DNA of 50,125 bases from DASRHT01 sp035293765. GTDB lineage: Bacteria > Chloroflexota > Ktedonobacteria > Ktedonobacterales > Ktedonobacteraceae. The translations under genes were made by a program, and so were the position numbers. Shown here one piece after another: positions 32,978-39,805 of the stretch. Every line of letters begins with the position of its first letter. Within the stretch, counting starts at the first letter, position 1. The stretch lies in NCBI GenBank assembly GCA_035293765.1, contig DATGMF010000009.1:1-50125 (forward strand), written 5' to 3'. The notes beneath the pieces are model-generated. The model was not told the origin of the DNA, searched no databases, and saw only the letters and a program-made list of their open reading frames with translations.

Positions 32978-33853
32978 ATGAGAAGACGTACATTTTTAAA
33001 GGTTGCGGGCATTTCTACCGTGGGCGTGATTGCGGCAGGCGGCAGCGCAGCCTATTACTCCCGTTCGATTGAGCCGTCCTGGGTGGATATTACCAGCATT
33101 CCCCTGTATATGCCGCGCCTGTCGCCCGCGTTCGATGGCTATCGCGTGGTCCAGATTAGCGATATTCATGCCGATGAGGAGTGGATGTTTCCCGCTCGCC
33201 TGCAGCCGATTTTAGACGCGGTCAACGAGCTGCATCCCGATCTGATCCTGATTACGGGCGATTTTGTGACTTACGAAGGCGACGAGCCGCTCAATACCAT
33301 TACTGCGCTGTCCTCGCTCTCGGCTCGTGACGGTATTTTCGCGGTGCTGGGCAATCACGACCATTGGAGCGGGGCTGATGAGGTACGGGCAGTGCTCAAA
33401 GCGACGAATATCCAGGAGCTACCCAATAAAGTGCATACTATCGCTCGCAAGGGGGCGATGCTGCACATTGTTGGCCTCGACGATCTCTGGCCCTATAGCT
33501 CGCGCACGCTTTCGGTCTGGTCCTATGAGCCGCTGCTGCATGATGTGATGCGCACGATGCCGCAGCAGGGCGCGGCGGTCCTGCTGGTACACGAGCCGGA
33601 TTTCGCAGATGTGGCGGCAAAGTCGAACCGCTTCGATCTGCAATTATCGGGCCATACTCACGGCGGTCAGGTGCGCATCCCTTTCGTTGGCGCTGTGGAG
33701 CTGCCTCCGCTCGGTCGCAAATATTCGAGCGGCCTCTACCAGTTCCCCTCAATGCAGCTCTACACCAATCGCGGCCTCGGCATGGTCCATCCAATGATCC
33801 GCTTCAACTGCCGTCCCGAAATCACCCTGTTTACCTGCCACCCGATGACATAG
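32978..33853 (+). CDS. Tat-exported metallophosphoesterase
   Basis: A 291-residue calcineurin-like phosphoesterase of the YkuE/YaeI type. Its N-terminus MRRRTFLKVAGISTVGVIAA is a twin-arginine signal (RRxFLK), so it is exported folded and probably stays membrane-anchored. All metal-binding motifs are present: SDIHAD, TGDFV, GNHDH, LVHEPDF and SGHTHGGQ. Relatives cleave phosphoester bonds of lipid-like or nucleotide-like molecules at the outer face of the membrane; the exact substrate here is unknown. It is the only gene of its transcript, and repeat-rich DNA follows. Confidence 0.87.
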   Translation: MRRRTFLKVAGISTVGVIAAGGSAAYYSRSIEPSWVDITSIPLYMPRLSPAFDGYRVVQISDIHADEEWMFPARLQPILDAVNELHPDLILITGDFVTYEGDEPLNTITALSSLSARDGIFAVLGNHDHWSGADEVRAVLKATNIQELPNKVHTIARKGAMLHIVGLDDLWPYSSRTLSVWSYEPLLHDVMRTMPQQGAAVLLVHEPDFADVAAKSNRFDLQLSGHTHGGQVRIPFVGAVELPPLGRKYSSGLYQFPSMQLYTNRGLGMVHPMIRFNCRPEITLFTCHPMT

Positions 33854-33915
33854 GGATGGCAGGTAGCCTGAAAATTGTCATTCCTTGCCCCAGTTATTAC
33901 AAATACCGTCAACCC

Positions 33916-33960
33916 GGTAGGGACGCGATTGATCGCGCCCAATTTATTGCCCGTCCTTCC
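33916..33960 (+). repeat. Dispersed repeat, family 1
   Basis: It reads GGTAGGGACGCGATTGATCG and continues CGCCCAATTTATTGCCCG. The GCGATTGATCGC core is a near-palindrome. Confidence 0.65.
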
Positions 33961-34091
33961 CCCAGCAGCCTCATTGCGCCACTGCTGTAGCGACGGCCTG
34001 ATCGCGTCTCAACCCGCCACAGGGCGAGCGCGAGGCTTTTGATCGGGGCGGGTCATTGGAAGGGGGGAGCGCTTTCGCGGGATGTACAAGG

Positions 34092-34124
34092 CAATGAATT
34101 GGACGCGATCAATCGGGTCCCTCC
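34092..34124 (-). repeat. Dispersed repeat, family 1
   Basis: On the minus strand it reads GGAGGGACCCGATTGATCGC and then GTCCAATTCATTG, matching the copy at 20721-20753. It lies directly before the -35 box of the TetR gene. Confidence 0.6.
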
Positions 34125-34153
34125 TTGACTTATCACGAAAAATGAAGTATCAT
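34125..34153 (+). promoter_or_regulatory. TetR promoter, apparently leaderless, with operator-like palindrome
   Basis: TTGACT (34125-34130), 17 bases, then TATCAT (34148-34153). Six bases later comes the ATG at 34160. AATGA-AGTA-TCATT (about 34141-34154) overlaps the -10 box and may be the autoregulatory site. No Shine-Dalgarno sequence is present. Confidence 0.5.
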
Positions 34154-34159
34154 TCAATT

Positions 34160-34792
34160 ATGAAGAACGGTTCACAAATTGAGGGACAGGATGAGCGGCA
34201 TCGGGGGAGCAGGAAGAGGGCACGCACACGGGCTGACCTGTTGAAGGCGGCTCGCCAGGTGTTTGCCAGGCGGGGGTATCACGATGCGAGCATTGCCGAG
34301 ATCACGGAGCATGCGGACGTCGGCGTGGGAACCTTTTATCTGCATTTCCGCGATAAGGATGAGATTTTTTCTACTTTGCTGGAAGAGGGATTTTGCGAGA
34401 TGCGCAAGCAGATTGCGGCTGCGCTGGAGCAGGTCCCACGCGAGCAGCGGCTGGCTGCGGTTATTCGCGCGATCTTTTTGCATGCGCACGCGCAGCGCGA
34501 TCTGTTCATTATCGCGCTCACCGGTAGGGATGGCGGACAGCTTGGCGGCGTGATGCGCGCGCAGGCGGGATTGATCGAGGGGCTGACGAAGGCGCTTGAG
34601 GCGGTTCCATTGCAGGAGCGCCAGGATGAGCATAATCTTCCCCTGCTCGCTCGCTTTGTCTCAGGTATGATTACGCAGGGCATCTTCTGGTGGTTTGAGC
34701 ATGATGAGCCGGGACCGGAGGCGATGGCAAATCAGGTGCTGGCGCTGTTAGCTCATGGGCTACCAGCATCGCTGCTCAACAAAAACACGTAG
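34160..34792 (+). CDS. TetR-family regulator beside a P450 gene
   Basis: A 210-residue repressor. The N-terminal helix-turn-helix is clear: LLKAARQVFARRGYHDASIAE, then ITEHADVGVGTFYLHFRDKDE, ending the HTH with the classic TFYLHF block. The C-terminal ligand-binding part is helical (about residues 85-200). The start at 34160 is chosen because the promoter ends just before it; the frame is open upstream to 34082, but that region includes the promoter and a repeat. It lies 73 bases before the P450 gene on the same strand and is the likely regulator of that gene, responding to a P450 substrate or related molecule. This is inferred from position. Confidence 0.85.
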   Translation: MKNGSQIEGQDERHRGSRKRARTRADLLKAARQVFARRGYHDASIAEITEHADVGVGTFYLHFRDKDEIFSTLLEEGFCEMRKQIAAALEQVPREQRLAAVIRAIFLHAHAQRDLFIIALTGRDGGQLGGVMRAQAGLIEGLTKALEAVPLQERQDEHNLPLLARFVSGMITQGIFWWFEHDEPGPEAMANQVLALLAHGLPASLLNKNT

Positions 34793-34865
34793 CACTGGAT
34801 GATAGTGGCTAGTACGCCAATAGCACTAGAAAGTTCGCTTCGGCGAAGAATGGAATAGTAATTAT

Positions 34866-36236
34866 ATGGCTAAAAAGAGTACCGCGAAGCTGCCACCAGG
34901 GCCGAAACCGCAGCCCTTTTTTGGCAATATCTTGCAGTTCCGGCAAGACCAGACGGCGTATCTACAGGATTTGCAGCGCACCTATGGCGATCTGGCGACA
35001 ATTTATGTGGGTCGGCGGCCCAGCATCCTGGTCTCCCATCCTGATTATATTCGCTATATCCTGACCGAGCATCCGCGCGACTTCTCTTCGGTGCAGACCA
35101 GGAGCGATCTCAAGGAAGTGCTCGGCGAAGGGCTGCTCACGATTGAGGGAGAGACGCACCGCCAGCAGCGCCGCATGGTTCAGCCCGCCTTCCATCGCAA
35201 ACGCGTGGAGAGCTACGCCGAAGACATGGTACGCTTCTCGCAGGACCTGCTTGAAGAGTGGCATGAGGGCGAGGAAGTTGATATCTCGCAGGCCATGCAG
35301 GAGCTGACGCTGCGCATCGTCGTCAAAAGCCTCTTCTCGCTTGAGCTCGCCAGCCAGGTACGCGAGCTGGGCTATCTTTTCACGCAAATGGCCGAGCACC
35401 GGCGCAAAATCCTGGCGCAGTTGCTCAACATCTACATCGATGCGCCTTTTACCGAGTATGGCAAACGGATGGGGGCCAGGCGCGGGATCGATAAGTTCAT
35501 CTACCAGCTCATCGACCAGCGCAGAGCCGAGGGGCGCGACACGGGCGATATCCTTTCGATGCTGCTGGTCGCCCAGGACGAGGGGGATGCGCTGACCAAT
35601 GAGCAGGTACGCGACCACGTCATGACCTTCATTGGCGCGGGCCACGAGACGACCGCGAACACGCTGACCTGGACCTTCCTGCTGCTCTCCGAAAACCCCG
35701 GACCGCGCGAGAAGCTGATTCGCGAAGTGCAGACGATCCTGACGGGACGCGCTCCCACCGTTAACGATCTGCCCAACCTGCCCTATACGGAATGGGTCAT
35801 TAACGAGGCCATGCGTCTCTATCCCCCTGCCTGGGTGATAGGCCGTCATGCATTGAAGGACTTTGACATGGGTGGATACCATTTCCCTGCCGGGACATCC
35901 TTTATGCTGAGCCAGTGGGTCACACATCACCTGCCCGAAATCTGGGGTGACGCGGACGTATTCCGGCCCGAGCGCTGGGACCCGGTCAATGGGCAGAAGG
36001 TGCCGCAGTGGGCGTACTTCCCCTTCGGCGGCGGCCCGCGCATCTGCATTGGCATGCCCTTCGCCCAGATGGAGGCCAAGCTGCTGCTGGCTACGCTGAT
36101 CCAGCGCTACAGTCCGCGCCTCGCTCCCGGCTTCCAGGTCGAATTGCAGCCAATGGTCACGTTGCGCGCCAAACACGGCCTGCGCATGATCCTCGACCCG
36201 ACGCCCACAGTGGTGAAGGACACCGTCGAGGCATAA
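34866..36236 (+). CDS. Cytochrome P450
   Basis: A 456-residue heme-thiolate monooxygenase, soluble and without an N-terminal membrane anchor. The oxygen-binding I-helix has GAGHETTANTLTW, the K-helix has EAMRLYPP (the ExxR motif), then FRPERW, and the heme loop FPFGGGPRICIG with the ligand Cys. The I-helix and heme loop resemble those of CYP102- or CYP4-like bacterial and eukaryotic P450s. No ferredoxin or reductase gene is nearby, so electrons must come from elsewhere. The substrate is unknown. A small TTCGC-TTCG-GCGAA hairpin (about 34831-34844) lies in the gap upstream. The gene probably follows the TetR gene in one unit. Confidence 0.93.
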   Translation: MAKKSTAKLPPGPKPQPFFGNILQFRQDQTAYLQDLQRTYGDLATIYVGRRPSILVSHPDYIRYILTEHPRDFSSVQTRSDLKEVLGEGLLTIEGETHRQQRRMVQPAFHRKRVESYAEDMVRFSQDLLEEWHEGEEVDISQAMQELTLRIVVKSLFSLELASQVRELGYLFTQMAEHRRKILAQLLNIYIDAPFTEYGKRMGARRGIDKFIYQLIDQRRAEGRDTGDILSMLLVAQDEGDALTNEQVRDHVMTFIGAGHETTANTLTWTFLLLSENPGPREKLIREVQTILTGRAPTVNDLPNLPYTEWVINEAMRLYPPAWVIGRHALKDFDMGGYHFPAGTSFMLSQWVTHHLPEIWGDADVFRPERWDPVNGQKVPQWAYFPFGGGPRICIGMPFAQMEAKLLLATLIQRYSPRLAPGFQVELQPMVTLRAKHGLRMILDPTPTVVKDTVEA

Positions 36237-36293
36237 AGCCGCAACGCCCCTGTAGGAACCCGCTTCAGCGCATCCGCCCGCGATATAGACAAA

Positions 36294-36329
36294 AGAGGTA
36301 CGTTCTGCATTGAATGCGAACGCACCTCT
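36294..36329. terminator. Near-perfect hairpin after the P450 gene
   Basis: AGAGGTACGTTC (36294-36305) pairs with GAACGCACCTCT (36318-36329) at 11 of 12 positions. The 12-base loop itself contains GCATT-G-AATGC. No long T-run follows. The remaining gene-free sequence to 36628 shows a GTAGGAACCCGCTTCAGCG piece near 36251, otherwise nothing recognised. Confidence 0.5.
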
Positions 36330-36628
36330 CCCCTAACAGAAAAGACCACATCCCTACGAAGCGTTTGAGCAGTTGGAGCTTTTTTCCGGCTCGAACAATA
36401 TTGCTGTCAAGGAGAAATGCCTTTAGCGAAAAGAGCACTAAGCCCAAATCGCCCTCAACAACACGACCAGAGTCGCATCCATATCACATCTATAGACGCA
36501 TTACGGTTCCCGGCACGTCGGCTATACTTTGCTCAAGATCGTTACTAATCGTTGGGACGCTTCCCATACTGATAATCCTGCTAAATGAAGTATTGAAACA
36601 GGCAATGAAAAACAGAGGAGTAGCTATT

Positions 36629-37039
36629 ATGATCAAATCTCTTACACGACCTCGCGGCTTGAATATCATCTGTATTATTCTTGTGCTGGCTGGCCTGCTC
36701 TCGCTGGTTGGCGGCGTGGTGCCCGCTCTGTTCTTGCTCAACACGTCGGCGGTGGCGCAAGGGCTTGGCTTCTTGCGGTTTCTCGCGCCGGTGCTCTCCA
36801 TCGTCTTGATTGTGCTCGGCGTCTTCTACCTGAGCCTCAGCTATGGATTATGGAAGGGATATCGCTGGGCCTGGGTTGCCAACGTGGTCTTTATCCTGGT
36901 GCATATCGTGGCAGATATTGGTTTTGTAGCCTCACGTAGTTTCGCGCTAGACAAAGTAATCGGATTAGCAATTATTACGGCAATGCTGGGATACCTGCTG
37001 AGTCCACATGTGCGAGCATACTTTGCTCATGAAGAGTAG
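36629..37039 (+). CDS. Small four-helix membrane protein
   Basis: A 136-residue integral membrane protein with four hydrophobic segments (about residues 12-38, 45-72, 80-100 and 105-125) and short loops. AGAGGAG lies 8 bases before the ATG at 36629; the longer frame back to 36314 has no ribosome binding site. It keeps YGLWKGYRWAWVANVVFIL, a pattern common in small uncharacterised membrane proteins. I cannot assign a function. A strong terminator follows directly. Confidence 0.65.
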   Translation: MIKSLTRPRGLNIICIILVLAGLLSLVGGVVPALFLLNTSAVAQGLGFLRFLAPVLSIVLIVLGVFYLSLSYGLWKGYRWAWVANVVFILVHIVADIGFVASRSFALDKVIGLAIITAMLGYLLSPHVRAYFAHEE

Positions 37040-37056
37040 ATGCCTACACCATAGAC

Positions 37057-37108
37057 GCAAAAGGGGATGTTCCTGATCTGATGAGGAACATCCCCTTTTG
37101 CATTTTTC
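37057..37108. terminator. Strong bidirectional terminator
   Basis: An 18-bp perfect stem (37057-37074 with 37084-37101) contains AAAAGGGGATGTTCCT and has a 9-base loop. ATTTTT follows rightward, and the A-rich start of the stem gives a T-run leftward. It separates two convergent genes. Confidence 0.85.
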
Positions 37109-37118
37109 CAGCGTTAAT

Positions 37119-37790
37119 CTACGCAATCATACTATCACTACTTTGTCCCACTACAAAAGAGGTTTTTCCTGCCAAAACGAGAAGGGTAACAGCAGCAGCC
37201 AGCCACCAGACGCCTTGAATGATCGACAGCATATCGACCACGGTTTGAATAGAGGGCACGAAGAGCACAGGCAGCCCCAGGACAACAAACAGTCCTCCAA
37301 GCACAAATGCCAGGTATCCGAGTATACGCGGCAACACCCGCGAACTGACAATAATCAAGCCAAGCGGCAAAAAGAGTAGCGGCGCAGCCACCATCGAGTA
37401 CTCGCTCTGAACGGCATGGATAAAATCGAGGCTGACTAACAACGTTCTCGTCGGATCGCCGTTGATAGCGCTAAGGTAAAAGGCGACCTCGACCAGGCTT
37501 ACCATCGTCAGCACAACCCCACCAAACAGCGTCATCCAGCCTGCCAGGCGATTGGCAGCGCCAGCGAGGTGAACGACGCCAAAGGCGAAGAGTACAATCA
37601 GACACGGACTGGTAGCTTGCAGCCACGCCCCGAGACGGACAGCCCAGCCATGTTCATTGCCAAAAGCGATCAACTGAGCATAGGTAGTACCGGATGGGGG
37701 ACCAGGATTGATCGCGAAAGACGTGATCAGCATAATAACGCCAATAATACCGCTAAGCGCAATTAAAGTGTGGAATAAGCGTGTAGACAT
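37119..37790 (-). CDS. Six-helix membrane protein (DUF4386-like)
   Basis: A 223-residue integral membrane protein with about six hydrophobic helices: residues 5-28, 55-78, 82-108, 125-150, 155-180 and 190-210. It resembles DUF4386-type proteins in helix spacing, judged by eye. AAGGAA lies just before the ATG. It follows the TetR gene on the same strand after 39 bases, so it is probably the regulated gene of that pair. Its role, perhaps transport or stress resistance, is unknown. Confidence 0.65.
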   Translation of the reverse strand: MSTRLFHTLIALSGIIGVIMLITSFAINPGPPSGTTYAQLIAFGNEHGWAVRLGAWLQATSPCLIVLFAFGVVHLAGAANRLAGWMTLFGGVVLTMVSLVEVAFYLSAINGDPTRTLLVSLDFIHAVQSEYSMVAAPLLFLPLGLIIVSSRVLPRILGYLAFVLGGLFVVLGLPVLFVPSIQTVVDMLSIIQGVWWLAAAVTLLVLAGKTSFVVGQSSDSMIA

Positions 37791-37829
37791 AGGTTCCTTC
37801 CCTTTCTTTCATAGCATATATAATATCAC

Positions 37830-38468
37830 TTAAACTAAGGGAGCAAGCACCCGTCGAATTGTTGCTATAGTCTCATGTGAGATGCTGCTTATAGTCTCTT
37901 GATCCAGTTGCTCCAGGTGAGCGAGCAGCCAATCGTCGCTTGCGCCATCGACCGCTCTGAACCAGGCGATCAGCAAGTTGTCAGGAAGATCGGTACGGAT
38001 CAGCCTCAGCTCCTGTCCGCGTTTAATCATCGCGCCCATATTGGCCGTGATATAACCGCTCAGGTAGCGAGCAAGCTGTGCCAGAGGTTCGCGCTGCAAC
38101 GACTCTCGCGTCAAACGCTCGGCGGCGCGCACAACCCCGAAGAGCCAGGGCTGCTCCAGCGCACGCAACAGTGGCTGATCATGAATCTTCGCCAGCTCCG
38201 GCCAGAATGTTTCAGCGGTGAGCGAGGAGACATCCTCATCAGGTGGAGCAAGCTGCAAGCGATCAATGCAATACTGGACGACGGTGCAAAAGAGATCAGC
38301 CTTATCCTCAAAGTAGTAATAGGCCGAACTCTTCCCGATCTGCGCCTCCTCCAGAATGCGATTGAACGAGGCCGCTTCGAAGCCCTTAGCGGCAAATTCT
38401 TGCGCCGCCACGGTCATCAACCGCTCGCGTTTCTCACCCGGCATCTTAGCAAAGCGTGAAAAAGGCAT
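37830..38468 (-). CDS. TetR-family regulator
   Basis: A 212-residue repressor. The helix-turn-helix is clear: LMTVAAQEFAAKGFEAASFN, then RILEEAQIGKSSAYYYFEDK. The C-terminal helical part (about 75-205) should bind an inducer. The start at 38468 has AAGGAG 6 bases upstream; the ATG at 38483 is part of that site. It heads a probable two-gene operon with the membrane protein at 37119-37790. A set of GTAC repeats lies 30-75 bases upstream and is a natural candidate for its own operator. Confidence 0.87.
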   Translation of the reverse strand: MPFSRFAKMPGEKRERLMTVAAQEFAAKGFEAASFNRILEEAQIGKSSAYYYFEDKADLFCTVVQYCIDRLQLAPPDEDVSSLTAETFWPELAKIHDQPLLRALEQPWLFGVVRAAERLTRESLQREPLAQLARYLSGYITANMGAMIKRGQELRLIRTDLPDNLLIAWFRAVDGASDDWLLAHLEQLDQETISSISHETIATIRRVLAPLV

Positions 38469-38496
38469 GCTACGCTCCTTCATTAACAGGTATCGG

Positions 38497-38541
38497 TATG
38501 TACTTCACATATGTACTTTAGACATGTACCATATAGTACAT
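38497..38541. promoter_or_regulatory. Tandem TATGTAC repeats, likely TetR operator
   Basis: GTAC occurs at 38500, 38513, 38526 and 38536, within the near-repeat TATGTACTTCACA / TATGTACTTTAGA / CATGTACCATA / TAGTACATA. The spacing is 13, 13 and 10 bases. It lies upstream of the TetR gene start at 38468. Confidence 0.5.
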
Positions 38542-38617
38542 AGTTTACCAGCGAAAAGAAGTAATGTCAAGAGCAAAATCGTAAAGACATCAATCTGCCA
38601 GACGATACCTTTATTTC

Positions 38618-38646
38618 TTGTTTTCATAGATATTTGCTGATATAAT
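38618..38646 (+). promoter_or_regulatory. Promoter for the membrane protein gene at 38718
   Basis: TTGTTT (38618-38623), 17 bases, then a perfect TATAAT (38641-38646), about 70 bases upstream of the ATG. Confidence 0.5.
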
Positions 38647-38717
38647 TCTAAGAAAATAGTTATCTCATCTTAAGCGATTTAAATTTTACTCTGTTTGCTT
38701 GACAAGAGGAATTCTTA

Positions 38718-39695
38718 ATGAATAAGGAGCAAACTTCGCTAGCCGCTTTACAGCATACACTGAGGTTGGCACATACAGGTGCAGATCTGAAGCCATTCCA
38801 GGCACATAAACGCAAATGGAATGCTTTAGCGGCTATTCCGCTTATTCTAGCATCCCTATGGGCTCTATTACTCATCCTCCGCGATTTTTCAGTCCCTGAT
38901 TGGTGGCACTTGACTAACGATATATTCTCATCTCTTGCAGGCATCTGTTTCTCATTCTGCATAACATTCGTTACTTCGAAATATATACTGGGAAGCTCCT
39001 CTTTGCCCGAGAAAGTGCTAGAGTTGCGTGAGCAATTGCACGATGAGGTGCGAGTTCCACTTGTTGCCGAACAACCTCTCCCTCTTGAAGCTGAAGAACA
39101 GCCTCCTGCTTCAGCATGCATCGGACCAGTACGCCGTATTAAAAGCACGAGTATTACTCTCCTCGTTGGTGTGAGCATTTTTCTATTAGTCATTATCACT
39201 CTGGGCGTCGTGATCGCCCTGTTGCTTCCACTACCGGATTTTGCTACGCTCAGCATTTGGGATGTTCTCGATGAGAGTATCTTTTTCACCTTTTTCATCC
39301 TTCTCATAACTTCTGCTGTTTTTCTGCTTGTGTTCGCAATTAGACTTCCAAGTGCGAGCACAGTCGTTGTAGATGAATGGGGGTTGCGTTGGAAGTGGCC
39401 TTATCTGATAAAAGGAATTTCTATTGAGATGACCTGGCCCGAAATCACTGGATTTTATGTCATTACACGACGTCAGGTAAACAAGGACGGGTTTTTCAAA
39501 ATCTATATGCTCGATAGCTCAAGCAACACTTTCTTCTGGACCCTCTGGAGGAGCTGCTCACAGCAAGAACTACAAGCCAGCACCTACCTCACGCGTCTGA
39601 TTGTGACACGTACCGGCCTCCCCTTACGAGACCTCACAAGTGCCGTCGAGCCGTTGCTCAATCCACCTCCAGAGGCGAGAGAAGTAAGAAGATAG
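38718..39695 (+). CDS. Four-helix membrane protein of unknown function
   Basis: A 325-residue protein with two pairs of hydrophobic helices (about residues 36-55 and 70-90; 145-170 and 185-210) and a cytoplasmic loop of about 50 residues between the pairs. The C-terminal 110 residues are soluble and include WGLRWKWPYLIKGISIEMTW, which resembles the PH-like domains of bacterial membrane proteins. An AAGAGGA site precedes the ATG. The composition is lower in GC than the neighbours. I recognise no family with certainty. Confidence 0.62.
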   Translation: MNKEQTSLAALQHTLRLAHTGADLKPFQAHKRKWNALAAIPLILASLWALLLILRDFSVPDWWHLTNDIFSSLAGICFSFCITFVTSKYILGSSSLPEKVLELREQLHDEVRVPLVAEQPLPLEAEEQPPASACIGPVRRIKSTSITLLVGVSIFLLVIITLGVVIALLLPLPDFATLSIWDVLDESIFFTFFILLITSAVFLLVFAIRLPSASTVVVDEWGLRWKWPYLIKGISIEMTWPEITGFYVITRRQVNKDGFFKIYMLDSSSNTFFWTLWRSCSQQELQASTYLTRLIVTRTGLPLRDLTSAVEPLLNPPPEAREVRR

Positions 39696-39747
39696 ACGAA
39701 AGGCACGCGCCTTTCCGCAGGCAAACACCCGCCAAACTCCATGTGAT

Positions 39748-39762
39748 ATACTGCGTCAGTAT
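39748..39762. promoter_or_regulatory. Operator-like palindrome ATACTG-CGT-CAGTAT
   Basis: A 15-base palindrome with 6-base arms, 44 bases before the carboxylase start. The position fits a repressor site overlapping or following the promoter. The regulator is unknown. Confidence 0.35.
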
Positions 39763-39805
39763 CCACTCTTTTTCAATCAAAAACAAAGCGACGGAGTAGA
39801 ATCGT

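Larger units (their letters stand above)
33854..34124. other. Repeat-rich intergenic region
   Basis: About 270 bases with no supported gene. Family 1 copies lie at both ends (33916-33960 rightward, 34092-34124 leftward), so they form a widely spaced inverted pair. Between them a GGGCGAGCGCGAGGC piece (about 34022-34037) resembles the family 2 repeat on the other strand. Confidence 0.5.

Noticed and set aside
31141..34124. Possible CRISPR array because of repeated motifs
   Set aside because: The repeats are few, widely and irregularly spaced, on both strands, and no cas genes are present.
34962..36176. Long leftward frame of 404 codons opposite the P450 gene
   Set aside because: It is the antisense shadow of a clear P450 gene in GC-rich DNA.
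38701..38706. TTGACA-like sequence just before the ATG at 38718
   Set aside because: It is too close to the start codon to act as that gene's -35 box; a better promoter lies at 38618-38646.
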